Positions 11,421 through 21,273 of a stretch of DNA of 64,000 nt are shown here, piece by piece. Origin of the DNA: Medakamo hakoo (Eukaryota > Chlorophyta > Trebouxiophyceae > Coccomyxaceae). The translations under genes were made by a program, and so were the position numbers. The notes below the pieces were generated by a model that searched no databases, was not told the origin of the DNA, and saw only the letters and a list, made by a program, of their open reading frames with translations. The DNA is taken from positions 1,364,001 to 1,428,000 of the forward strand of contig CP089462.1 in assembly GCA_026636295.1 (NCBI GenBank). The letters are read 5' to 3'. How positions within the stretch are numbered: the stretch's first letter is position 1; the number at the start of each line of letters is the position of its first letter.

Positions 11421-12829
11421 ATGGGCATCGCCGACAAGCTGCAAAAACTGAAGCTGGGCAAGAAGAGCAAGGTGCGGCTTCATTCACTTTGGCGAGAAGT
11501 GGCGCGCGCATTGTTCCGGCCTGCACGCCCGCGACGGCCAGCGCGCGCACCCATCTCCCACCCTCCGCGGTCCTCAGGGACCGCAGTCACCTCCGCTTGC
11601 CGCGCATGAAGCTCAGCCTCCAAAAAAGCGCCGGGACCACCGCCCCACGGCCGTTTGCATGCACGCGGGCCGACTGTTGTTTCGTGCTCACCCCTGTCAC
11701 AACCCCACCCCCTCCCCACCCATCCATCTCCATATGCGCACAGGACGCCGAGCCCGCGCCCGCTCCCACCGACGCCACCGACGCGGCCGCCGCTGCGCCT
11801 GCCAGCCCGGCGGGCGGCGCGACGCTGGACCCGGTCGCTTTCGCGCTCCTCAACAAAGCCGCGACGCCCGTCCGCTCCGTCGTCGACCTGGTCGGCGGCA
11901 CGCCCCTGGTCCGCCTCCGCAAGGTCGTCCCCCGCTCGAAGGACGCCGCGAAAGTGTTCGCCAAGCTCGAGTCCCTGCAACCCAACTCGTCCGTCAAGGA
12001 CCGCATCGGCAAGGCCATGATCGAAGCGGCCGAAGCCCAGGGCAAGATCAAGCCGGGGAAGACGACGCTCGTCGAACCGACGTCGGGCAACACGGGCGTC
12101 GCCCTGGCCTTCGTCGCCGCCGTCAAGGGCTACCCCCTCGTCCTCACCATGCCCGCGTCCATGTCCATCGAGCGCCGCGTCCTGTTCAAAGCCTTTGGCG
12201 CCAAGCTCGTCCTGACCGACCCGGCGCTCGGCATGAAGGGCGCGGTCGCGAAAGCCGAGGAAATCGCGGCGGCGACGCCGGGCGCCGTCATCCTGCAACA
12301 GTTTGAAAACCCGGCCAACCCGCAGGTGCACTACGAGACGACCGGGCCCGAACTGTGGGCGCAGACGGGCGGCGCGGTCGACGTCCTGGTCGCGGGCGTC
12401 GGCACGGGCGGCACGATCACCGGCACGGGCCGCTTCCTGAAGGAGAAGAACCCGGCCGTCAAGCTGGTGGCGGTGGAGCCGTCCGAGTCGCCCGTCATCT
12501 CGGGCGGGAAGGCGGGGCCGCACCGCATCCAGGGCATCGGCGCCGGCTTCATCCCCAAAAACCTGGACGTCGACCTGGTGGACGAGGTCGTCCAAGTGTC
12601 GTCCGACGCGGCCATCTCCACCGCCCGGTCGCTCGCGACGCAGGAGGGGCTGCTGGTCGGCATTTCGTCGGGCGCGGCCGTGGCCGCCGCCGCCCAAATC
12701 GCTGGCCGGCCCGGCATGGCGGGCAAAGTCATCGCTGTCATCGTGCCGTCGTACGGCGAGCGCTACCTGTCTTCCCCGCTCTTTGCGGCAGTCACGCAGG
12801 AGGCGACGGCGCAAACCTTTGACAAGTGA
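11421..12829 (+). CDS. O-acetylserine (thiol)-lyase / cysteine synthase
   Basis: PLP enzyme that makes cysteine from O-acetylserine and sulfide. Exons 11421-11471 and 11744-12829 give 378 aa. The PLP lysine sits in [12 protein letters not shown] (about residue 102), the phosphate-binding loop is [11 protein letters not shown], and [16 protein letters not shown] and the C-terminal [13 protein letters not shown] complete the family pattern. The N-terminus ([17 protein letters not shown]) is Lys-rich and amphipathic, then Pro- and Ala-rich, so there is an organelle-like extension of about 60 residues ahead of the conserved core; plastid or mitochondrial location is not resolved. AATAAA at 12893 follows the stop by about 65 bp. 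Confidence 0.95.
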
Positions 12830-12892
12830 GTGGGTGGGGGGCGGGTGGGGTTGGGCCCGCCTCCAACTTTTTTTTGGGGGGGTGTCAAGCCT

Positions 12893-12898
12893 AATAAA
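12893..12898 (+). terminator. AATAAA polyadenylation-like signal
   Basis: Canonical AATAAA 64 bp past the cysteine synthase stop, in otherwise G+C-rich sequence. Polyadenylation there is inferred. Confidence 0.4.
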
Positions 12899-13098
12899 CA
12901 CATGCGGAGAAAGCGTGGGCGTTTGACAACGTGCGTGCGCGCGTTTTTGTGTGCGTGCGGGAGAGCGGAGCGGGGTGTGTGTGGCGGTGTGCAAACAACA
13001 AAAGACGGGAACGGGCCAACACTCGCTCGTTTTTGTTTTGTTGTGAAAGCCTTCGGGCCGCCCGCGCGGGCTGAACCCGACCGGCGCACACCTCAACT

Positions 13099-14985
13099 AT
13101 GGCTTCTGTTGGGCTGCGCACAATCTGTCCTACGCTTACACCGCGTGGGGAAAGCAGGCGCGAGGCCCTTGGCGGCGCCGCGACCGCCCGGCCGAGGCGC
13201 GCGCCCGCCGTCGTGGCTGGCCGACCCGCGCCCGCGCCCACCACCACCCCCTGTCCCGCCTCCCGCGCCGTGGCCGCCCACGCAGGCGCAAGCACCACCT
13301 CTCCATCCTCTCCCTTCCCACACGGATCCACCGGCTTGGAGGCCGACGTCGTCGTCATCGGGTCCGGCCTGGGCGGCCTGTCCGCCGCGGCGCTGCTGGC
13401 CAAGTACGGCATGTCCGTCATCGTCCTGGAAGCGCACTCCGCCCTTGGCGGCGCGTGCCACGCCTTCAGCCGGGCCGGCTTCACCTGGGAGTCCGGGCCG
13501 TCCCTGTTCAGTGGCATGGCCGACGCGGCCGGGCGGGGCGCCAACCCCATGGCCCAGGTCCTCAAGGCGACCGGCGCGGCCGAGGAGGTGGAGTACGTGC
13601 GGTACGACACGTGGCGCGTCCACCTGCCCGAAGGCACTTTTGACGCGGGCGTCGGGCCCGCGTCGTCGGAGCTGATCTCTGCCGCCGGCGGGCGGGCGGC
13701 GGTGGCGGAGTGGGAGCGGTTGGGCGCGGTGCTGGAACCGCTGGCGGCGGCCGCGACGGCCGTGCCCGCCCTGTGCCTGCGCTCCGACGCGGGCGCGGTC
13801 CTGACGGCGGGGCTGAGAAACGTGCCCGCGCTGGCGCGCTCCGCCCGCCACTTGCGCGCCCTGACCCAGCCCGCGTCCGCCATCGCGGACGTGGCCGGCC
13901 TCGCGCCGGGCGGCTTTGTCCGCAACTGGTTTGACTTGTTGGCCTTCCTCCTCCAAGGTTCGTCCGCGTGCACGCCCGCGGCGGCCGTCGCGTTCATGTG
14001 GGCGCAGTGGTTCAGGCCGGGCGCGTGCCTGGAGTTCCCCGTCGGCGGCGCGGCGGCGGTCGCGGCCGCGCTGGCACGGGCGGCCCTGAAGGGCGGCCCG
14101 CCCGGCTCCAGCGCCGTCTTCACCGGCGCGCGCGTGTCCTCCATCACCCTGGACCCGTCCGGCAGAGCCACAGGCGTGGAGGTCGTCCGTGGGAAGGGCG
14201 GCGGCGGCACCAGCACCACGGCCGTCCGCGCCAGGAAAGCCGTCATTTCGGGCGCGTCCGTGTGGGATACGGCGGCCCTCCTGCCGCGAGCTCCTCGCGC
14301 CAGCCCGGCGCGGGCGCTGGCTCAAGCGACGCCCGCCCTGCCGTCGTTCATGCACCTGCACGCTGGGCTGGGCCCGCTTGACGGCGACTGGGACGTCCCC
14401 GGCCCGGTGGGCGCGGGCCCGCCGTCGCCCACCACGCCCGGCCTGCACCACTTGGTCGTCGAGTCGTGGGACCGCCCCGGCGGCGTCACGGCCCCCGGCG
14501 CCGTCTCCCTGATCTCCATTCCGTCCGCCGTCGACCCGTCCCTCGCGCCACGGGGGTGCCACGCCCTGCACGCGTACTACCCGGCGACAGAGCCGTGGCA
14601 GCCCTGGGCGGCCGCGGGCCCGCCCGGGTCGGACGCGTACGAGGCGCTGAAGCGCGAGCGGGCGGCGGGCCTGCGGGCGGCTGTCGCGCGCGCCGTCCCG
14701 GGCTACGCCGACCGCGTGCGCACGGAGCTCATCGGCACGCCGCGCACGCACGAACGCTTTTTGAAGCGGCACAAGGGAACGTACGGCCCCGCTTGGCGGG
14801 CGGGCGCGCCGGGCGAAGCGTTTGTCCAGGGCACGGGCTTGGGCGTCCCAGGCCTCCTCATCGCCAGCGACTCCGCATTTCCGGGCGTGGGAGTGCCCGC
14901 CGTTGCCGCGGCGGGAGCGTCGGCGGCCGCGACGGTCGCCGGCCTGGGGCCGCACTGGAAGCTGTTGGCCGAGCTCGGGTTGTGA
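13099..14985 (+). CDS. CRTISO-like FAD-dependent oxidoreductase (carotenoid isomerase/phytoene desaturase superfamily)
   Basis: Single exon, 628 aa. About 80 residues of Arg-, Ala- and Pro-rich leader suggest plastid import. The mature part opens with the dinucleotide fold DVVVIGSGLGGLSAAALLAKYG and the motif LEAHSALGGACHAF, and closes with LGVPGLLIASDSAFPGVGVPAVAAAG, the C-terminal FAD-contact motif of the CRTISO family. The last residues (GPHWKLLAELGL) resemble CRTISO-like proteins such as Arabidopsis At1g57770 more than true prolycopene isomerase, so the substrate is uncertain; a carotenoid or related polyene is inferred. The start at 13099 was chosen as the first ATG of the open frame. 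The region coding the C-terminus is tandemly repeated just past the stop. Confidence 0.85.
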   Translation: MASVGLRTICPTLTPRGESRREALGGAATARPRRAPAVVAGRPAPAPTTTPCPASRAVAAHAGASTTSPSSPFPHGSTGLEADVVVIGSGLGGLSAAALLAKYGMSVIVLEAHSALGGACHAFSRAGFTWESGPSLFSGMADAAGRGANPMAQVLKATGAAEEVEYVRYDTWRVHLPEGTFDAGVGPASSELISAAGGRAAVAEWERLGAVLEPLAAAATAVPALCLRSDAGAVLTAGLRNVPALARSARHLRALTQPASAIADVAGLAPGGFVRNWFDLLAFLLQGSSACTPAAAVAFMWAQWFRPGACLEFPVGGAAAVAAALARAALKGGPPGSSAVFTGARVSSITLDPSGRATGVEVVRGKGGGGTSTTAVRARKAVISGASVWDTAALLPRAPRASPARALAQATPALPSFMHLHAGLGPLDGDWDVPGPVGAGPPSPTTPGLHHLVVESWDRPGGVTAPGAVSLISIPSAVDPSLAPRGCHALHAYYPATEPWQPWAAAGPPGSDAYEALKRERAAGLRAAVARAVPGYADRVRTELIGTPRTHERFLKRHKGTYGPAWRAGAPGEAFVQGTGLGVPGLLIASDSAFPGVGVPAVAAAGASAAATVAGLGPHWKLLAELGL

Positions 14986-15133
14986 GGGAGGAGCGCCGGC
15001 TGACGGCGGGTGGGCGTGCGACGGCCGCGACGGTCGCCGGCCTGGGGCCGCACTGGAAGCTGCTGGCCGAGCTCGAGTTGTGAGGGAGGCGCGTGGGAGT
15101 GTGTGCCGGGCTGACGGCGGGCGGGCATGCGCC
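14925..15133 (+). repeat. Tandem duplication of the CRTISO-like gene 3' end
   Basis: Two copies of a roughly 98-bp unit. Copy 1 covers the last about 20 codons, the stop and the start of the 3' UTR. Copy 2 begins near 15023 and again codes ATVAGLGPHWKLLAELEL plus a stop. The copies differ by only a few bases in the coding part, and copy 2 has a short insertion after its stop, so the duplication looks recent. Confidence 0.9.
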
Positions 15134-15213
15134 GGCCCGCGCTGGGAAAGGTGTGTGGATGGCAAAAACAAAATCACAGACCAGTCGGCCTCTTTTCAAC
15201 GCGCCCGACCCCC

Positions 15214-16901
15214 TCACGCCGCCCGCCCGCCCAGCGCCGCGTCCCCTTCCTCGATCACGGCCCGCCCGCCACACACCCGCTCCAGCCCTTCCCCCTCCAG
15301 CGACACAGCCGGCACGACCTCCACGCCGCCACTGGCCGTGTCCACCGTCCCGCCGGCCGCGCGCACCCACCCGCCACCGCGCGCCAGCAGGGCCGCCCGC
15401 GCGTCCGCGGGCGTGTCCGCCCCCGTCGCCGCCTTCACCGGTGCAAAGGCAGTCGCCCGGTCCACGGCGGCGACGACGACGGACGCGGGCGCCGCGGCGT
15501 CGAAGGCGTCGAAAATGAAAAGCTCCAGCTTCGTCGCGGGCGTCGGCCCGTCCACCGTCGGGACGGGTTTGATGGCCGCGTGGTACAGGGCCCTGCCCTC
15601 GAAGTGGGCGGCGGCGTCTTGCAGGAAGGCCAGGGAAAAGGCGTGCATGCAAATGTTGGCCCAGCCGTACAGCAGCTCATCAGAGCCGCCCGCACTGCCG
15701 CCGCCGCCCGTCGTCGCGGCCGCGTCGGCCGGCGACAGCTCGGAGTATTCCAGCACCCGCAGCCCGCCGGCCGCATCCCGGGCAAAGACGCCCACCTTTT
15801 CGGTGGGTCCAGCCCGCTTCAGCGCCCGGCACCCGACGGCGAAGGTCGGGCCGGACGACAGGCAGGCGCCTAGGAAGGTCGGGTCGCCGGGCGAGGCGAG
15901 GGCGTTGTCGACGCACACGACGTCCACGACCTCCACCCCCTCCTTGGCCATGCGGTCCAACGCCCCAGCCCGTTTCAAAGCCGTGTACAGGCCGCCGTTG
16001 CCGTCGGGCGCGCGGGCGACGGCCGACGGCGTGCGCAGCAGGATGCGGCCGGCCGCAGGCGTGCCGGGCGCGCCGGTCACGGGCAGCTCGCCCTGGCACA
16101 CAAAGACGACGCCGTCGGCTCCCAGGCCGAAATTGTCGGCGGCGGCAAAGTGCGCGACCGTGGCGTCGTGCGTGGCGCGGGAAGTCATGACGTAGAGCGT
16201 CAGCGGGGCGGGGGCGGGCGGTTTCCCGCCCCCACAGGCGTGTTCCCGCCCGGCCAGCTCTCGCAGCTTGCGCACGCGGGCGGCCAGGAGGGCGTACAGG
16301 GACAGCCCGGACGGCAGGCCGATGTCGAAGCAGCCCTTGGGGCCGGACGAACCCAGGCGCGTGCCCTGGCCGCCCGCCAGCACGACGATGGCGGCCCGGC
16401 CGGCCGCGACGGCGGCGAGGCCTGCGGCGTGCCAGGTCGAGCGCTGCTGCTCGTTGCCGGCGCCGCCGTCCAGGCGCACGACGGCCGACGTCGGCCAGGG
16501 CGTGAAGGGTGCGCCGCGGGCGGTGTGCGCGTCCGCGGACGCGCCGGCGAGGGCGCGGGCCAAGTGCTGGAAGTCGATCGACTGTGTGTTGGGGGTCACG
16601 GTTTTTTGAGATGAAAACAAGATGCGGGAAAAAAAACAGAGAGCGGGACGGCGACGTCTCACTCTCCCACGCAGCTCACCTCCACGTCTGCCGTCAGTTC
16701 CGTCCGCTGCTCAGCATCCAGCCCAGCCCAGCCATCGAACAGGTGGGCTTGGCCGGCCGCCGTCGCGGCCGCAAGCAGCGCGGGCGGCGGGCCGGTTGAA
16801 GCGGACGCGGTCACAGCCGCGGCAGCGGGCGCTCCCGCGGCTTTGCCACCCTCGGCCGGGTGGGCGACCGCCTTGTCCGTCGATCCACCGGCGTTGACCA
16901 T
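15214..16901 (-). CDS. UAP1: UDP-N-acetylglucosamine pyrophosphorylase
   Basis: Makes UDP-GlcNAc from UTP and GlcNAc-1-phosphate for N-glycosylation and related pathways. Exons 16901-16680 and 16581-15214 give 529 aa. The N-terminal helix region (GQAHLFDGWAGLDAEQRTEL) is family-typical. The nucleotide-binding signature is LAGGQGTRLGSSGPKG, followed by GLPSGLSL, GNGGLYTALKRAG and VDNALASPGDPTFLGAC. The C-terminal KLELFIFDAFDAA also fits. The family includes enzymes with broader UDP-sugar range, so substrate choice is not proven. The start ATG at 16901 gives an Ala-rich lead of about 45 residues. It is divergent from NAA30 with 380 bp between starts. Confidence 0.92.
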
Positions 16902-17281
16902 GGTCCTGCGGGGGCTGCGGGCGGCGGACGGCAGCGAATGCAGGCGCGCAGCGCGAGAGGGTGTGGTTGGGCGGGCGTGCAGGCCTGCGCGCATGCACCG
17001 GCTGGGTGCGGGGGCTCGGGACGAAAGGGCAAGCGTGTCGCGTTGCCGGCCAGCGAGGGGCGCGGTCGTGCCGGCGGTGGGAAGGGGTGCAGGCGGGCGG
17101 AAAACAAAAGTGAGGAGGTGCGCGTCCCAAACGCGAGTTTTGGGCCGGAGAAAGCCATTCGTCTGTGAAGAGGCGGTGAGAAAGAGGCGGCCTGCACTGA
17201 CTCGCAGGGCTCTCCTGGCACGCTAGCCAGGAGTCGACACAGCAGAGCTTGCCTGAGCTGAGTTTTAGGGCAACAGGGAAA
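16902..17281. other. Divergent promoter region between UAP1 and NAA30
   Basis: 380 bp between start codons. It contains a hairpin with 8-bp arms, CTCCTGGC and its complement, separated by six bases (17212-17233), 48 bp before the NAA30 start. Stems of this size are expected by chance in this G+C content. No gene is seen. Confidence 0.45.
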
Positions 17282-18352
17282 ATGCCGACGACCGCCGCGG
17301 CCCCGCCCTCTCCGCCGGCCGCCGCCTCGACCACGACCACCCTTGCTGCCTCACCCGCTGCCGAGCCGCCACCCAAAATCACGCACGAGCCGGACATCCA
17401 CTACCGCCAGGTCAGTGGTGTGAGGGAGGCGAGCCGCGTCCGGGCTGGCCTCTGGACGAGGCCGTAACACGACGGCCTCCCGTGCGTCGTCTCTCACACG
17501 CCTCTCCACCACCACGCTGCCCAATTCCCCCCCCACCCCCCCCACCCCCGCCCCCACCCGCTGCACAGTACACCGACGAGCGGGACCTGCCCCTCGTCAT
17601 GGCCCTCGTCGACGCCGAGCTGTCGGAGCCGTACTCCATCTTCACGTACCGGTGAGGCGGCGCACGGCGGCGCGGGGCACGGGCAAAAACGGCGGTCCGT
17701 CCCCGTTGTGTCCATCCACGCGCCCTCTCACCCAACCCCCCAACCCCCCCTGCACCCCCAACCCCCGTTCCCACGCACCAGCTACTTCCTGCGCAACTGG
17801 CCCAACCTGTGCTTCCTGGCCTTTGACCGGGCGGTGGCGCCGTCGCCTGGAGCGGTGGCGGCACGGGCGCTGCCCTTGCGGGCGCAGCAACAGCAGCAGC
17901 AGGCTGCTGGCGGCGGCGGTCCGACCTCGACCTCGGCCCCAGCCTGTCCCGACGGCGCGTGCATCGGCGTCGTCGTGGCCAAGCAGGGCCCGCACGGGTC
18001 CACCGCCACGTCACGCGGCTACATCGCCATGCTGGTCGTGGCGGTCGCGTACCGTGGGCGGCGGATCGGGGCGGAGCTGGCGTCCGCGGCCGTGGCGGCG
18101 GCGGCGGCAGCGGGCGCAGCGGAGGTCGTGCTGGAGGCGGACGCGTCCAACGGCGCCGCGCTGGCCTTGTACGCGGGCCTGGGCTTTGTGCGGGACAAGC
18201 GGCTGGCCCGGTATTACCTGAGCGGGGCGGACGCGTACCGCCTCAAGCTGGCGTTGCCGGAACGCGGGCCGGATGATGGGGAGGGCGGGGGTCGCGACGC
18301 AGACGCAGACGCGGCCTGCGCACTCGAGCGTTTGGCGGTAGCGGGGACGTAA
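17282..18352 (+). CDS. NAA30: N-alpha-acetyltransferase 30, NatC catalytic subunit
   Basis: Acetylates N-terminal Met followed by hydrophobic residues, as part of NatC. Exons 17282-17410, 17569-17651 and 17782-18352 give 260 aa. The GNAT core is clear: LSEPYSIFTYRYFLRNWPNL across the second junction, GYIAMLVVAVAYRGRRIGAELA (acetyl-CoA binding R/Q-x-x-G-x-G/A type loop), EVVLEADASNGAALALYAGLG and FVRDKRLARYYLSGADAYRLKL, all NAA30 hallmarks. A Gln- and Gly-rich insert (about residues 110-135) separates the first strands from the acetyl-CoA motif, absent from the compact animal core. The 43-residue first exon is Pro-, Thr- and Ala-rich and unconserved. Confidence 0.95.
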
Positions 18353-18394
18353 GGGGGTCAAAACTTGTTAGGATTGCGCTGCGCCCCGTCCCAC

Positions 18395-20200
18395 ATGCCA
18401 CCCACGACCCTGGACCTCAAGGCCGTCAGCCCGGCGGCGGGTGGAGGCGGCGAGCGGCCTGGCGGCGGCGACGATGGCGCAAGCGAAACGAATGCGTCCC
18501 TCGACAAACCCGCCCTGCTAGCCGCCTTAGCCTCCGTCACAGCCGAGCGAGACGCTCTGGTGAAAGACATCGAAGCCCTGTGCTTGCAGGGCGGTGGGCG
18601 GGCCGCCAGCGCCGGCCGTCCAGCTCCGTCCGGGCCCAGCGGCCTCGCCGCTGCGCTTTCCGGCCTGGGTTTCCCGTCGCCCTCGTCGGGCGGCGGCTCC
18701 CGCCGCTTCACCGGCTCGACCGTGCTGGCGGCCAGGGTCAGTGAGCTGGAAGTCGAAGTGGTGGCGATGCGGAAGAAGGTGCGTGCGTGCGGGGTGGGGG
18801 TGGCGGAGTTTTTTTTTTTTTTTCCCATGCTCCCGCGACCAACCCCGCCCTCCCATCGACCCTTTCCACGCAACACCAAACAGCTGTCCGCGGCGGAGGC
18901 AGCCCGCGCATCTGCCGAAGAAGACCTGGCCACGGTCCGCGCCGCCTCCCGCACCGCCGCCTCCTCCCTCGCCACCGCGCAAGCCGACGCGGCGGCCGCG
19001 GCCAAAGACGCGGCTTTCTACAGTGAGGCCGCTGCGGCTGCCGCTGCCGCCAAAGACGCGGCCGTGTGGGCGGCGGACGAAGCCAAAGCTGCTGCCTCAG
19101 CGGCAGAGGAGCGGGCGGCGGCCGCGGCGGCGGCGTGTGCGCGGGAGCGGGCGGCCGCGGACAAGGCCAGGCAGGCAGCGTCGTCGGCAGCGGCGGAAGC
19201 AGCCAAGGCGCGGGAAGCGGCGGCGGCCGCGGCGCACGTGCCTGGGCTGGAAGCGGACCTAAAAAAGGCTAAAGACGAGCTGGACGCGGCGCTGGCCAAG
19301 ATTCAAAGCCTGGAAGCGGACGTGGCGGGCGCGAGGGCCGACGCAAAGGCTGCTGGCAGCGCCCGAGACGCAGCGCTGGAGCAGGCCAAGGCGACGGCAG
19401 CGTCGGCGGAGGCGGCGGCGAGTGCTGCTGCCAAAGCCGCGACCGCTGCCGCGTCCCGCATCGCCGACCTGGAGGCTGAAGCGAAAACAGCGGCCGGGCG
19501 GGCGGACGCGGCCGAAGCGGCGGCGGAAGCCGCGAAAGCGGCGGCCGCAACCGCGACCGCGCGCGCGGCTGAAGCCGAAGCGGCCGCCACAGCCCGCGCC
19601 GCCTCTGAATCCGCGGCCGCCGCCGCGTCTGCCGCTGCGGCTGTCGAAGCCGGCGCGGCCGACTTGCTGACAGCCCGGGCCGCGCTGAGTGAGCTCCAAG
19701 CCAAGCACGCGGCTCTCCAGGCGGAGGCATCGCGTGCCGCCGCCGCCCGCGACGCTGCGACGGCCCGCCTGAGCGCGGCCGAAGCCACGGCCATGGCCGC
19801 GGCTGAAGAAGTCGCGACCATGCGGGGCAAAGTCCACGATTTGAGGGCTGCCCTGGCCGCCGCGACGCAGGAGAAGGTGGCGGCGCTGGTGAGGGCGGCC
19901 GAGGCTGGAGGAGGTGGCGGGAGCGGGTCCAGCCCGGCCCGAGCCGCCGCCGGCGCTTCTCCATCCGCCGCCGCGCCGGGCCCGCCCGCTTCTCCCTCTC
20001 GCGGCGGTGGCTGGCTGGCGTCGCTGAGCGAAGCGCTGGGTGGTGGGGGTGGGGGTGGCGGAGGGACCGGCGGCAGCGCGGCGCCCTCGCCCGCGCCCGC
20101 GGCCGAACCCGCCCGCGTGACCATCGCGGAAGCGCCTGCCACCACGCCGTCCCGCCCGCCAAAAGCCGCCAAGCCGGGCAGCAGCGGCAAGAAAAAGTAA
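18395..20200 (+). CDS. Ala-rich coiled-coil protein, unknown function
   Basis: Exons 18395-18778 and 18884-20200 give 566 aa; the 105-bp intron is in frame and without stops, with a T15-like tract, so naive ORFs run through it. Residues 30-60 hold a short conserved-looking helix (KPALLAALASVTAERDALVK), then a Ser/Gly linker. About residues 120-500 are an almost pure Ala/Glu/Lys/Asp heptad coiled coil. The tail has WLASLSEALGGG and a basic end (KAAKPGSSGKKK). The composition resembles golgin- or cytoskeleton-associated coiled coils, but composition alone cannot assign a role. The start codon 18395 lies only 42 bp after the NAA30 stop on the same strand, unusually close for a separate transcript. 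Confidence 0.6.
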   Translation: MPPTTLDLKAVSPAAGGGGERPGGGDDGASETNASLDKPALLAALASVTAERDALVKDIEALCLQGGGRAASAGRPAPSGPSGLAAALSGLGFPSPSSGGGSRRFTGSTVLAARVSELEVEVVAMRKKVRACGVGVAEFFFFFPMLPRPTPPSHRPFPRNTKQLSAAEAARASAEEDLATVRAASRTAASSLATAQADAAAAAKDAAFYSEAAAAAAAAKDAAVWAADEAKAAASAAEERAAAAAAACARERAAADKARQAASSAAAEAAKAREAAAAAAHVPGLEADLKKAKDELDAALAKIQSLEADVAGARADAKAAGSARDAALEQAKATAASAEAAASAAAKAATAAASRIADLEAEAKTAAGRADAAEAAAEAAKAAAATATARAAEAEAAATARAASESAAAAASAAAAVEAGAADLLTARAALSELQAKHAALQAEASRAAAARDAATARLSAAEATAMAAAEEVATMRGKVHDLRAALAAATQEKVAALVRAAEAGGGGGSGSSPARAAAGASPSAAAPGPPASPSRGGGWLASLSEALGGGGGGGGGTGGSAAPSPAPAAEPARVTIAEAPATTPSRPPKAAKPGSSGKKK

Positions 20201-20250
20201 TTCCTTTTTTGTAGGGCGACGTTGGGACTCCTTTTTTTTGCCTACACGCC

Positions 20251-21125
20251 TCACGCGGCCTTGGGCCGACCACCACCGTGCCCGCGCCGGGTGGGCGTCG
20301 CCTTCGCCCGCCGCCCACGCGCGCCCTGCTTCTTACCCTTGCCGTACGCCAGGATTTGTGCGACCAGCGTGCCATTCAGCAAAGCCGACAGGGCGTAGGA
20401 ACGGACGAGCGCGGGCCCGCCGCCCTCTGTGATGGAGGTGAAGACGCGCGCGGTCGCGCCCGCCAGGTTTGCGCCGTACGTCGCGAGCGACAGCTGGCCC
20501 GTCGACTTGGCCGCGGCGTTCTTGGCGATTTGGGGCAGGCGGGCTGCCAGCATGAGCAGCGACACGGCCTCGACTCCGCGGGACGCCCGGGCGGGCGTGA
20601 GCGTGCCGGGCGTCATGAGGCCCGCCGCGGCCGTCGCGGCCGCCATGACGGCCACCGCCGCCCGACCCGGCGTCTTGTTGAACTTGTAGATCAGGCCCAG
20701 TAAAGCAGTGTTCTGGGCGAGCAGCAGCAGCGACTCGCCGTACGCGGAGAAGGGCAGGCGGGTGTACCAGCCGTAGACGGCCTGTGGATGGAGAGAGAGA
20801 GAGAGAGAGGGCGGCGCGTCCAGGTTGAACAAAAAACGTGATGGACCGCACGTCGTTTTTCATGTCGGCCGCCTCCTACCCCACACCGCCCACTCACCGC
20901 AATCGCGTACGCCACCTGTTCCAGCTCCGCGCTGATGGGCGCCAGCCCGGCCGCGGACCGGGACTTGGCCAGCGCCAGGATTTGCGGGAGTTTGACGACG
21001 CCGGCCGCGCCGACGATGCCGTAGCCCAGGCCTTTGGAGATGAAGGCTTTGACCAGGTCGGGTGGCGGGACCTGGCCTTTGAGGATGTGGGAGAAGGCGT
21101 CGAGGCCGAGGTTGACGAGGTCCAT
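20251..21125 (-). CDS. MPDU1: MPDU1-like PQ-loop membrane protein
   Basis: Related to mannose-P-dolichol utilization defect 1, an ER multi-pass protein needed for use of dolichol-linked mannose and glucose. Exons 21125-20898 and 20781-20251 give 252 aa. The first PQ loop is seen in GAAGVVKLPQILALAKSRSA with GLAPISAELEQVAYAI; then LPFSAYGESLLLLAQNTALL; the second PQ loop is ARLPQIAKNAAAKSTGQLS; then ARVFTSITEGG and a C-terminal membrane helix. A Lys/Arg-rich cytosolic tail (KGKKQGARGRRAKA) resembles an ER retention tail. With UAP1 in the same window it belongs to the N-glycan precursor pathway. The stop is only 50 bp from the convergent coiled-coil gene. Confidence 0.9.
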
Positions 21126-21273
21126 CTTTCGCGCGGGGAGAGGCTGGCGGTGGCGAAAACCAAAAGAAGGAAAATGGAGGCATGCGTGGGCAGCGCGGCC
21201 CCCTCTCTCCTAACAGTGTTCTCCCCTCGCTGGATTTTTTTTCCCGGGACGCCGCCCCCCACCTCTCTCCTTC

